The notes under the pieces were generated by a model, which saw nothing but the letters and a program-made list of their open reading frames with translations, was not told the DNA's origin and did not search any database. From positions 6,061-22,313 of the forward strand of contig JACNHM010000287.1 in assembly GCA_014383605.1 (NCBI GenBank): a stretch of 16,253 nt of DNA, written 5' to 3'. Source of the DNA: Chloroflexota bacterium (lineage in GTDB: Bacteria > Chloroflexota > Anaerolineae > UBA3071). Every line of letters begins with the position of its first letter. The first letter of the stretch is position 1. Position numbers and translations under genes: made by a program. Positions 1 through 6,354 of the stretch are shown piece by piece.

Positions 1-1022
1 ATGGCATTGAACGGGGCTTCCTCCACCACATATGGGCGGCGGCTGATCTCCTTCAGCTTACGTTGCAGTGCCTGGGTGGCTCCGGGGTGGGCGTTGCTCT
101 CCTGACAGAACTGCTCGATGCTCTCCCCATCCATGGCCAATAGTCTCAGGAGCCAATTCTCAGCGTATCTGTCGCCCAGCAAGCCCACCGTCGCCTGGGC
201 GGTGGGGTTCAGATCCAACTCTTCCCGCAGCAACAGCACGTCCTCCGGCTCGATCTGGTTGAGACCGATGCGCAGCACGACGTCCACGTTGCGGCCCTGG
301 CGGCTGCCCGCCCGCTCGTCCAGAGAGTAAATGAGTACCTTGGGGCCGAAGAGGTGGCGCAGGCCCTTGACCCATTGGCCGTCCTCCGATTGGCGGCCAA
401 AAGCGTACTCGTCGTGCATGTCGAAGATGAGGTTGACGCCCACTCCGAGTTTGATGATGCCGCACAACAGCAAGCGGGCCAGGAAGGATTTGCCCGTGCC
501 CGACTGGCCAAAGATGCCGTTGGAGCGTTCCATCAATCGGTGCATGTGCAGGCAGATGGGCAGGTCCATGGTCAGCGGCGTGCCCATGGAGAAGTGGGTC
601 TTGTCCTCCTCGCCGAAGACGACGCGGAAGTCGCCCTGGGTGGCCTGGCGCAGGGTGGCGAAGTGCATGGGGATGGTGCGCACCGGCTGCGGCGCGGTCA
701 GCATGTCCACCATATCGCCCTCTTGCGGCTTCTCGATCATCAGCATGGGCTTGATCTGCACGGTGGCGTAGGTGCTGGTGCCGGCCAGGGCGCGGCGGAT
801 GAAAGGCGAGGCATCCCGCGGCGGATCGGCCAGCATTCGGACGTCACTGGCCCGTAGTTGGATGTCGGAGATGAGGCTGAAGTAGAGGTACTCCTCCCCC
901 TCGACGATGACGAAATCGCCGATGCGCACATCCTCCGAGGAGCAGCCGGGGTCCAGCCGCACGGTCAGAAAAGCGTTAAACGCGCCGTCGGTGACGACGC
1001 CGAGACGTTTGCTGTTGGTCAT
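1..1022 (-). CDS. herA: HerA-type DNA-translocating ATPase (3' end outside window)
   Basis: HerA is a hexameric ATPase that pumps DNA ends to the nuclease NurA during end resection; related HerA proteins also occur in anti-phage systems. The first 340 residues are visible. Residues 1 to about 60 look like a HAS barrel (starting MTNSKRLGVV, with GDFVIVEGEEY near 40-50). The Walker A motif GQSGTGKS is at 172-179, with K178 as the nucleotide-binding lysine. It is followed by FDMHDEY, which matches the HerA D-x-H-x-E-Y motif. The C-terminal part with Walker B and the arginine finger would lie left of the window. The ATG overlaps the stop of the upstream MazF-like toxin (ATGA), so herA is probably translated by coupling to it, as no clear ribosome site of its own is seen. 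A nurA gene on the same strand lies about 4 kb upstream. The family call is strong; a defence-type HerA cannot be excluded without the C-terminus. Confidence 0.88.
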   Translation of the reverse strand, partial: MTNSKRLGVVTDGAFNAFLTVRLDPGCSSEDVRIGDFVIVEGEEYLYFSLISDIQLRASDVRMLADPPRDASPFIRRALAGTSTYATVQIKPMLMIEKPQEGDMVDMLTAPQPVRTIPMHFATLRQATQGDFRVVFGEEDKTHFSMGTPLTMDLPICLHMHRLMERSNGIFGQSGTGKSFLARLLLCGIIKLGVGVNLIFDMHDEYAFGRQSEDGQWVKGLRHLFGPKVLIYSLDERAGSRQGRNVDVVLRIGLNQIEPEDVLLLREELDLNPTAQATVGLLGDRYAENWLLRLLAMDGESIEQFCQESNAHPGATQALQRKLKEISRRPYVVEEAPFNA

Positions 1023-1360
1023 AGTTCTCTTGCCGGGAAGGCCATGGCACGCGCCAGACACTCCTGAATGGCAAGCCAGTCTCGCTCGGAGCAATGGCCT
1101 ATTGGCTTGGCAGCTACAGCCGGCAACGTGGCCAAGAAGGAGCGGAAGGCTGACGGACGGTATAAGCCAGCCGCTCTCCAATCTTGCAACAGATAATCCA
1201 ACGGCGTCGTGGCGCTCACTGTCTGTGAAGTGAGAATGCCAACGACAACGTCAGGCCGGTGTGTGTGGTAGGTGGTCGTAGAAACCACGATTGCCGGTCG
1301 CCGCTTCACCCCGGTCACACCAGGGAAGTCGACTGTCACTACATCGCCGGGGCTAAGCAT
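1019..1360 (-). CDS. MazF/PemK-like toxin, type II toxin-antitoxin
   Basis: This is a 113-residue protein of the MazF/PemK/CcdB-like fold; family members are usually mRNA endoribonucleases. The start MLSPGDVVTVDFPGVTG, followed by KRRPAIVVS, is the typical first strand and loop of the family (GDVV-x-V-x-F...G..K.RPA.VVS). The ATG at 1360 is chosen over an upstream in-frame ATG at 1399 because it leaves an 8-bp overlap with the antitoxin stop and begins exactly at the conserved domain. Its TGA overlaps the herA ATG by two bases. It therefore sits between an antitoxin and herA in one transcription unit. RNase activity is inferred from the family; no catalytic residue assignment was attempted. 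Confidence 0.83.
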   Translation of the reverse strand: MLSPGDVVTVDFPGVTGVKRRPAIVVSTTTYHTHRPDVVVGILTSQTVSATTPLDYLLQDWRAAGLYRPSAFRSFLATLPAVAAKPIGHCSERDWLAIQECLARAMAFPAREL

Positions 1361-1574
1361 CGCCAGCCTCGCTCCCCCACTGCTGTGCAGCGTATGCAAA
1401 CGAGGCCCAGGTCAGATCGCGCAGGTCCTCCTCGCTCCAGGCATCGCTCACATCAACCACCCAGCGCGGCGCTGATTCGGCCAGGTCATCCATGATCAAT
1501 CGGGCCAGCTGCAAACGGTCAACCACCGGCAGTGTCTTGACGTGGTTTCTGTAGACTTCCACTACGTTCATCAT
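1353..1574 (-). CDS. small antitoxin partner of the MazF-like toxin
   Basis: This is a 73-residue acidic protein placed directly before the MazF-like toxin and overlapping it by 8 bp, the classic antitoxin-toxin arrangement. The N-terminal half contains VVDRLQLARLIMDDLAES, an amphipathic stretch common in small antitoxins of addiction modules. The C-terminal half is rich in D, E and W (DAWSEEDLRDLTWASF) and would be expected to wrap the toxin. No helix-turn-helix or clear AbrB/Phd fold could be recognised. The start is supported by a strong ribosome site, AGGAGGAG, about 6-8 bases upstream. There are two tandem ATGs (1574 and 1571) and either could be used. The antitoxin role is inferred from position. 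Confidence 0.75.
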   Translation of the reverse strand: MMNVVEVYRNHVKTLPVVDRLQLARLIMDDLAESAPRWVVDVSDAWSEEDLRDLTWASFAYAAQQWGSEAGDA

Positions 1575-1635
1575 CGTGTCTCCTCCTGTCTAACCGTTGC
1601 CTTGATCAGAACTCAACGTTTTGGCTTTCGCCATG

Positions 1636-1664
1636 ATTATAATCTGACAAGGCCATTTGAGCAA
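1636..1664 (-). promoter_or_regulatory. candidate promoter for the antitoxin-toxin-herA operon
   Basis: On the minus strand a perfect -10 TATAAT (1641 to 1636) follows a weak -35 TTGCTC (1664 to 1659) with a 17-bp spacer. The start would be near 1629, giving a leader of about 55 bases. The -10 lies inside the 10-bp palindrome GATTATAATC (1635-1644), which could also be an operator half. The -35 is poor, so expression may be low or depend on an activator. Confidence 0.5.
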
Positions 1665-1683
1665 GGAATTACTGATCGCTTGC

Positions 1684-1712
1684 TTGACACCACTACCCAC
1701 CTGCGGTACAAT
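1684..1712 (+). promoter_or_regulatory. sigma70-type promoter for azlCD
   Basis: TTGACA (1684-1689), a 17-bp spacer and TACAAT (1707-1712) form a near-consensus housekeeping promoter. The expected start is around 1719, about 33 bases before the azlC ATG. It diverges from the antitoxin-toxin-herA unit. The same hexamer pair and spacing recur at 3714-3742. Confidence 0.75.
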
Positions 1713-1751
1713 CGCCGCAATCATGCAGCGCGCAATCCACAGGTGACCGTC

Positions 1752-2513
1752 ATGTCCTCAGAAGCAAAGCGAGAAGTGCTGGCCGCCACGCGCGATAGCT
1801 TGCCCATATGGGTAGGCGTGACGCCCTTTGGGCTGGTGTTCGGCTTGCTCAGCCAGCAGACGGAGTTGGGTGTCTCAGGCGCGCTGGCCATGTCCGCCTT
1901 CGTCTTCGCCGGCTCGGCTCAGTTCATCGCCCTGGGTCTGCTACAGGCCGGAACTGCCTACCCGCTCATCGTGCTCACCACGCTGGTGGTCAACCTGCGC
2001 CATCTGCTCTACGGGGCATCGCTGGCCCCGCACATCCAGCGGCTGCGCCCCGCCTGGCAGCGCTTCCTCGCCTTCGGCCTCACCGACGAATCGTACGCAC
2101 TGACCGTCACCCGCTACGCCCGCTCGGATGTCGCCAGCAGTGGCCACTGGTACTTCCTGGCGGCTAACGCCAACATGTTTGTCTGCTGGCAACTGAGCAC
2201 GGCGCTGGGCATCCTGCTGGGTGGCTGGGTGGGCGACCCTGCTGTGCTGGGGCTGGACTTCGCCCTCTCCGCTACCTTCATCGGCCTGATGATCCCCCAC
2301 GTGCGCGACCGGGCGGCGGTGGTGGCCATGATCGTCGCCGGCATCGTGGCCCTGCTGGCCCGCGACCTGCCGGGCAAGCTGGGTCTCCTGTTGGCCCCGC
2401 TGCTGGCGGCGACGGCCGGGCTGCTGTGGGATCGGCTGGCGGTCAAGGCAAACCCTGGGCAGACGCAAGGCCTGCCCCTACCAACGGGCGACGAGAAGGA
2501 GGCTGGCGAATGA
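1752..2513 (+). CDS. azlC: AzlC-family branched-chain amino acid exporter, large subunit
   Basis: This is a 253-residue polytopic inner-membrane protein of the AzlC family. With AzlD it forms an exporter for branched-chain amino acids and analogues. Family hallmarks seen are WVGVTPFGLVFG near the N-terminus, FAGSAQFIALGLLQ, the RHLLYGASLAPH segment, and DESYA in the following loop. Several hydrophobic segments run through the C-terminal half (for example VVAMIVAGIVALLA). The ATG at 1752 is chosen because the family domain begins right after it and the promoter at 1684-1712 lies just upstream; the longer open frame from 1542 would cross that promoter. The ribosome site is weak (AGGTGA). The TGA overlaps the azlD ATG, so the two are coupled. 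Confidence 0.9.
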   Translation: MSSEAKREVLAATRDSLPIWVGVTPFGLVFGLLSQQTELGVSGALAMSAFVFAGSAQFIALGLLQAGTAYPLIVLTTLVVNLRHLLYGASLAPHIQRLRPAWQRFLAFGLTDESYALTVTRYARSDVASSGHWYFLAANANMFVCWQLSTALGILLGGWVGDPAVLGLDFALSATFIGLMIPHVRDRAAVVAMIVAGIVALLARDLPGKLGLLLAPLLAATAGLLWDRLAVKANPGQTQGLPLPTGDEKEAGE

Positions 2514-2836
2514 CGTCGTTGCCGGTCATTGGTCTCATCGCTGGCATGATGCTGGTCACTTACGCCACCCGCTACACGATGATCGCACTGCTGGGCCGGC
2601 TGACGCTGCCCGAGGGGGCGCTCCGCTGGTTGGAGTTCGTCCCCGTGGCCGCCTTCACTGCTATCATTGTGCCTTCCATCCTCCTGACGCCGCAGGGCCG
2701 TGTGGATCTTTCCTTCGACAACCACGCTGTCTGGGCGGGGCTGATCTGCGCGCTAGTCGCCTGGCGCACACGCCACACGCTGGCGACCGTCGTCGCCGGC
2801 CTGGCCGCCTTCTGGCTGCTGCGCTGGCTGGGGTGA
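2510..2836 (+). CDS. azlD: AzlD-family branched-chain amino acid exporter, small subunit
   Basis: This is a 108-residue membrane protein of the AzlD family, the small partner that AzlC needs for transport. It has about four hydrophobic segments: a first helix around VIGLIAGMMLVTYATRY, one around WLEFVPVAAFTAIIVPSILL, a central one after the DNHAVWAGL loop, and a C-terminal one near TLATVVAGLAAFWLL. The conserved pattern of an early TYATRY and a mid-protein F-V-P-x-A is typical. The ATG overlaps the azlC stop (ATGA), and the coding sequence of azlC just upstream supplies GAAGGAGG as a ribosome site. It converges with the AAC(3) gene, whose stop is 23 bp away. Confidence 0.88.
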   Translation: MTSLPVIGLIAGMMLVTYATRYTMIALLGRLTLPEGALRWLEFVPVAAFTAIIVPSILLTPQGRVDLSFDNHAVWAGLICALVAWRTRHTLATVVAGLAAFWLLRWLG

Positions 2837-2859
2837 GTGATAGCGTTGGGTCGCCGCCC

Positions 2860-3675
2860 TCAACGGTTCTCTTCCATCCAGTGTACCGCATAGTCAACCA
2901 GAGCACGCTGCGGCAGCAGCAGCGCCTGCGCATCCGCAACGTGCCCGCGACGCACGTGCGCTTTTTCCCGGGCAAAGCACTCGCCTATGGCCTGGAAGTC
3001 GGAATCATCCAGGTCAATGTCTTGCAGCCTTACCCATGCTCGCCGTCCGCCGACCAGCAGGGGTGCCCCGTTTTCGATGACCCGTCGCTCTGACTGTGCG
3101 GCGCGGTATTCTGCCAGGTGCAGCGATGTGTTGTTCTGATGTCCCACCCCCAGCAGGAGAACCCATCCCTCCAGATCATACAACCTCGCCAAGGGGGAGG
3201 CTTCACCCAATCCAAAATCCAACGCCTGTGCCGCCGTCACCTCCTCCGCTCGCGCTCCCCAGGCGGCAAACGAAACCTGCGGATGACCACTCCGCACCAC
3301 CCCCTGCTGCTTCCGGAACACCTCGGGGATGGCGCCCACGCCGCGTGTGGGCGTCAAATCACGATCGTAGGCTGGCATCGTCTCGCGGATGGTGCCCCAC
3401 CAGGCTTCAGGCACGGGCGGGTTTTCCCAGCGCGCCGGGTCTGAAAGGTCACCCGAATGCGTGGGCATCAGCAAGGTCCCCTGGCGGCTGAGAGCGTCCT
3501 CCAACGCCAGAATGATGGCCACCGCGCCGCCGCAGACCCAGCCCAGGGAGCTGAGCGAGGAATGAACCAAGAGCACCATGCCGGGCACAACTCCCAAGGC
3601 AGCCAAATCTGCACTCAGGGACCGTACAGTTGCCGGATGTCCCGGCGTGCGTGTGACAACCTCCCCTTCTCTCAC
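2860..3675 (-). CDS. AAC(3)-family aminoglycoside N3'-acetyltransferase-like protein
   Basis: This is a GNAT-unrelated acetyl-CoA-dependent antibiotic acetyltransferase-family protein (the AAC(3)/YokD group). Hallmarks are LLVHSSLSSLGWVCGG near the N-terminus, LLMPTHSGD, the TRGVGAIPEVFR segment and the later LLLGVGHQNNTSLHLAE segment. Start choice: the GTG at 3675 (271 residues) has an AGAGGA ribosome site 6 bases upstream. The in-frame ATG at 3720 (286 residues) has no such site and lies inside the operator-like repeat and -35 box of the divergent gene pair. Resistance is not proven: many environmental members act on unknown amines or do not confer resistance. It stands alone on the minus strand, converging on azlD. 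Confidence 0.85.
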   Translation of the reverse strand: MREGEVVTRTPGHPATVRSLSADLAALGVVPGMVLLVHSSLSSLGWVCGGAVAIILALEDALSRQGTLLMPTHSGDLSDPARWENPPVPEAWWGTIRETMPAYDRDLTPTRGVGAIPEVFRKQQGVVRSGHPQVSFAAWGARAEEVTAAQALDFGLGEASPLARLYDLEGWVLLLGVGHQNNTSLHLAEYRAAQSERRVIENGAPLLVGGRRAWVRLQDIDLDDSDFQAIGECFAREKAHVRRGHVADAQALLLPQRALVDYAVHWMEENR

Positions 3676-3713
3676 GGCATGTCCTCTTTGTTTTTGTTGC
3701 ACCGCCGCGTTGT

Positions 3714-3742
3714 TTGACATTGTTGGCTAGCTGATGTACAAT
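3714..3742 (+). promoter_or_regulatory. sigma70-type promoter for the TumE-like toxin pair
   Basis: TTGACA (3714-3719), exactly 17 bp, then TACAAT (3737-3742). The expected start is near 3749, about 30 bases before the ATG at 3781, and a GGAGG ribosome site (3770-3774) sits in the leader. Both hexamers overlap the arms of the inverted repeat at 3717-3744. Confidence 0.78.
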
Positions 3743-3744
3743 GT
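3717..3744. repeat. operator-like inverted repeat over the promoter
   Basis: Two perfect 7-bp arms, ACATTGT (3717-3723) and ACAATGT (3738-3744), are separated by 14 bp, with arm centres 21 bp apart (two helical turns). One arm overlaps the -35 box and the other the -10 box of the same promoter. This is the layout expected for a dimeric autorepressor, such as an antitoxin. The binding protein is not known. Confidence 0.6.
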
Positions 3745-3780
3745 GTGCAGAAACGATCCCAGGGACTCTGGAGGGCGGTC

Positions 3781-4041
3781 ATGACGCTGTCGGAAATTGT
3801 CGAATCCATCCACAATCTGGAACAGAGAATGCAGGAATTCGAGCGCAGGTATAACCTGCTATCGGACGATTTCTACGGGTTGGCGCAAGAAGGCAGGCTA
3901 GAGCAAAGCGCGGATTTTATCCGTTGGTTGGGATATTACGAACTCTGGCTCGACCGCAAACGTTGGTATCAGGAGTTGTTGGCTGAACGTTTCTCTCGCT
4001 TGGTAGTCGAGCCCGTAGCTCTGGAACGGGTAGCCGCATAG
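3781..4041 (+). CDS. small helical protein, putative antitoxin of the TumE-like pair
   Basis: This is an 86-residue protein with no family I can name with certainty. It looks all-helical. Its N-terminus (MTLSEIVESIHNLEQRMQEF) has heptad-like spacing suggesting a short coiled coil, followed by FYGLAQEGRLEQS and a W/Y-rich helix (IRWLGYYELWLDRKRWYQEL). The ATG at 3781 is chosen over an in-frame ATG at 3745 because a GGAGG site (3770-3774) lies 6 bases before it and the inferred transcript starts after 3745. It ends 2 bases before the TumE-like gene, so the two form an operon. Position and size make it the likely antitoxin, and the operator-like repeat upstream fits autoregulation. No helix-turn-helix was recognised. 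Confidence 0.68.
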   Translation: MTLSEIVESIHNLEQRMQEFERRYNLLSDDFYGLAQEGRLEQSADFIRWLGYYELWLDRKRWYQELLAERFSRLVVEPVALERVAA

Positions 4042-4043
4042 CC

Positions 4044-4472
4044 ATGCCGATCAGCTTGCCGTTCTCGACACTAGAAGCGTACGAGAACTTCGTCTATACC
4101 CTCGCTAACCGCTATCCGTCCATCAAGTACTCGACTTTGGTCTTTGTGCGCCTTGATCCTTTAGCCGGAGAGCGCGCAGGCGAGTTGCACTTCGCTGGCA
4201 ACATCGTACTGCGCGTCTTTGAGATCGTGGATTTTCGCAGCCAGCGTATCCTCAAGTACGGTTACGAGGTCTACCGTGGCACTGAGCAGCTTTACTGGTA
4301 CGACGACTTCCCTCACCCGCATATCCCTGCCCTGGCCGGCACCTTGCCTCATCACAAACACGTGCCTCCCGACGTCAAGCACAACCGTGTGCCAGCGCCT
4401 GAGTTGAGCTTCGAGCAAGCGAACTTGCCTTTCCTCATCGAGGAGATCGGGCAATCGCTGCTTGCTGACTAG
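4044..4472 (+). CDS. DUF6516/TumE-like toxin
   Basis: This is a 142-residue protein resembling the DUF6516 (TumE) family, which is described as the toxin half of small two-gene modules. Supporting features are the LRVFEIVDF strand, the conserved KYGYEVYRG and LYWYDDFPHPH segments, and a later PHHKHVPPDVKHN motif rich in histidines. A C-terminal LIEEIGQ helix follows. The family pattern of Y-x-Y, then W/R-Y-D, then P-H-H-K-H is the main reason for the call. It begins 2 bases after the upstream small helical gene and must depend on its transcript. Biochemical activity is not established here, and the assignment comes from memory of the motif pattern. Confidence 0.72.
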   Translation: MPISLPFSTLEAYENFVYTLANRYPSIKYSTLVFVRLDPLAGERAGELHFAGNIVLRVFEIVDFRSQRILKYGYEVYRGTEQLYWYDDFPHPHIPALAGTLPHHKHVPPDVKHNRVPAPELSFEQANLPFLIEEIGQSLLAD

Positions 4473-4481
4473 TCTTCCCCC

Positions 4482-5078
4482 TCACCCAGGCTCAATCGCT
4501 TGCAGCACGCCCAGCAAACGATCGTATTCCCCTTTGAGCAGCGCGGCTACCTCGCGGGCGGCAGCCGCCAGCCACTCCTCGTCGTCGCCGCGGGCGGCGG
4601 CGGTCTCGCGGATGTGGGCGGCCAGAAGCTGCTCCGGTGGGAGTTCGCCAGCCGCGGCCAGCAGCAGGCGGAAGTAGCGGCGCTGCTGGCTGAACCGCGC
4701 CACTTCCTCAGCATCGCAACCGCAGACGGAGTAGTGCAGCGGCGGCGGTTGCGGTGGCAGGTGCTGGTGCACCCGTCCATCGGGGCCGCTGTAGCCCACC
4801 AGCAGGGCCGCGAATTCCGTGCGCAGCGTCTTCTCCAGTTGCGGGTGCTCGGCGTAGATCGCCGCATCGTGCACATCTTCGGTGCTGCGGCGCACGACGC
4901 GGCGGCCCGGGTCGAGCCCCGTCGTCGTGCCGAAGCTGACCACCCCGTACACCGTGCGGCGGCCTCCCTCCACGTCCACCTTGAGCAGGCTGCCCAGCGC
5001 CGGCGGCTGGTGCAGCGTGAAACTGACTGCCGTCAGGCTGTTACTGCTCGTGGCCACAATCTCGCCGATCCGCTTCAT
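4482..5078 (-). CDS. stand-alone HAS-barrel domain protein downstream of nurA
   Basis: This is a 198-residue protein. Residues 1 to about 50 (MKRIGEIVATSSNSLTAVSF, then a GSLLKVDVEGG turn and TVYGVVSFG) look like a HAS barrel, the small beta-barrel found at the N-terminus of HerA and F/V ATP synthase subunits. No P-loop follows. A middle segment has a proline-rich stretch (LPPQPPPLHYSVCGC), and the C-terminal third is alanine-rich and helical. The ATG at 5078 is chosen over one at 5090 because GGAGGGG sits about 5 bases before it. It follows nurA on the same strand after 82 bp and presumably shares its transcript. A role as an adaptor or competitor for the HerA barrel in contacts with NurA is inference; the barrel assignment is moderately sure. 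Confidence 0.75.
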   Translation of the reverse strand: MKRIGEIVATSSNSLTAVSFTLHQPPALGSLLKVDVEGGRRTVYGVVSFGTTTGLDPGRRVVRRSTEDVHDAAIYAEHPQLEKTLRTEFAALLVGYSGPDGRVHQHLPPQPPPLHYSVCGCDAEEVARFSQQRRYFRLLLAAAGELPPEQLLAAHIRETAAARGDDEEWLAAAAREVAALLKGEYDRLLGVLQAIEPG

Positions 5079-5096
5079 CTTCCCCTCCATCTACCC

Positions 5097-5155
5097 ACCA
5101 CAAAGGCACCAAGACACCAATATATCTGTACTTTGTGTCTTGGTGTCTTCGTGGT
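5097..5155. repeat. 24-nt imperfect inverted repeat between nurA and the HAS-barrel gene
   Basis: Arms at 5097-5120 and 5132-5155 match at 21 of 24 positions around an 11-bp AT-rich loop. Each arm is built from repeats of a CACCAAGACAC-like unit. The right arm starts 6 bases after the nurA stop. As RNA it would form a long stem-loop within the nurA-HAS-barrel transcript. There is no T-tract, so it is more like a dispersed mini-element or mRNA-stability hairpin than an intrinsic terminator. Confidence 0.8.
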
Positions 5156-5160
5156 CAAGG

Positions 5161-6345
5161 TTACACGCCTCGCTCGCGTTTGCTGCGGTCCTTGGCCGAG
5201 CGGACGTAGACGACGCCCTGCGCCGCCAGGGCCTCCTCCACCAACTGCTCCACCAGACGGTGTTCGCCGGTGGTGATGACCGCCTCTTCGTGCGCTTCTA
5301 TCAGAGCCTGCGGATAGCCGCGCCCGCGGCGGCACTGATCGGCCACCGCGGCGTGCAGGAAATCGCGCAGCGTCTCGTCCTGCATCACCCACTGCGGCGC
5401 TTCCAGACGGGCGATCTCCTCGCCGGTGTGCAGGTAGAAGAACTGCACCCGCTGCTCGTCGTAGCGGTCGAGAATGGCCGAGGTGCTGTCGAAGATGGCG
5501 CTGCGCTGGCCGGGCTGCAGGTGGCGCAGGAAGAGCGCCTGGTCGCGGAAATCGGCCAGCGCCTGGCAGAGGGCCCGCTCCTTGGCGCTGGCGCCCGCGC
5601 ACTGGCCGCAGTGTTGGGGATCTTTCCCGCAGACCAGCAGCCGCAAACTGTTGGTCACGTCCTGGGCGCCCGGGTAGCTGATGTAGCTGGCCATGGGAAT
5701 GCCTGCTTTTCGAAAGCGTTCCAGGCAGTCCAGGAGCGGCGGCAGGAAGTGACGAACCACGGCGTCTTCTTCGTTCTGCAAAGCCCAGAAGATGAGCGAG
5801 CCATCGCGCAGCGCCAGCACCGGCCCGTCGGCGGGGGCTTCCTGTGCCGCCTCGAAGAGTGCCCGCAGTTCCTCCAGGGCCATGCGCAGCCCCAGCCGAG
5901 CGCCTTCCACGGGGATGCGGCGGCCGGCGGTGGCGATGTAGATGTCCTCCTCGTCGGCGCAGAACAGGCTGCGGGCCCAGAGGTGCGCATCGGGCCGCTG
6001 GCCGTAGGTCAGGCGGGCCAGGCCGGTGTTGAGCAGGAAGAAGCGCAGCGGGCTGTGGCGGTCGGGGGGGATGGCGGAGCCGTCGGTGGCCACGACGCTG
6101 AAGTCCGGCGAGGGCAGCGGCGGCGCCCCGTAGGCCGCGCCGATCTCCTCCCTGGGCTTGGCCACCAGCCAGGGGATGCGCTCTTTGCTCCGTTCCCGTT
6201 CCCCGATCACCTCGAGGAGATGTGCGGCATCGGCCTCGCGCAACAGGTCACAGGCGTCCCGTAGACGATCGGCCAACGACTGCGTGTGCGCCTGAGCGGC
6301 CATCTGAGCGATGTGCGGTTGAATGACAGCAAAGTCAAGAGGCAT
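5161..6345 (-). CDS. nurA: NurA 5'-3' nuclease
   Basis: This is a 394-residue NurA-family nuclease, the partner of HerA in resecting double-strand DNA ends to 3' overhangs. The first catalytic aspartate is in VVATDGSAIPP (D88) and the second in LALRDGSLIFW (D181), the RNase H-like metal site of the family. Near the C-terminus, FFYLHTGEEIARLEAP and YPQALIEAHEEAVIT (about 344-358) match the conserved end of NurA proteins. An unusual cysteine set, C239, C246, C249 and C260, lies between the core motifs. The ATG at 6345 has no good ribosome site, but the leader fits the promoter at 6395-6423. The gene diverges from sbcD and is followed by the HAS-barrel gene. herA lies on the same strand beyond an accessory block. 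Confidence 0.9.
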   Translation of the reverse strand: MPLDFAVIQPHIAQMAAQAHTQSLADRLRDACDLLREADAAHLLEVIGERERSKERIPWLVAKPREEIGAAYGAPPLPSPDFSVVATDGSAIPPDRHSPLRFFLLNTGLARLTYGQRPDAHLWARSLFCADEEDIYIATAGRRIPVEGARLGLRMALEELRALFEAAQEAPADGPVLALRDGSLIFWALQNEEDAVVRHFLPPLLDCLERFRKAGIPMASYISYPGAQDVTNSLRLLVCGKDPQHCGQCAGASAKERALCQALADFRDQALFLRHLQPGQRSAIFDSTSAILDRYDEQRVQFFYLHTGEEIARLEAPQWVMQDETLRDFLHAAVADQCRRGRGYPQALIEAHEEAVITTGEHRLVEQLVEEALAAQGVVYVRSAKDRSKRERGV

Positions 6346-6354
6346 GAGTCAGTC

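Noticed and set aside
1542..1751. A 70-codon N-terminal extension of AzlC
   Set aside because: It would include the consensus azlCD promoter and the opposite promoter region, and the AzlC domain begins right after the ATG at 1752.
5097..5155. The inverted repeat as a CRISPR repeat or transposon end pair
   Set aside because: There is a single pair with an 11-bp loop, no spacers, no transposase and no target duplication visible.
4882..6264. A 460-codon open frame on the plus strand
   Set aside because: It is antisense to nurA and the HAS-barrel gene, crosses the inverted repeat, and encodes no recognisable domain; the NurA motifs on the other strand are clear.
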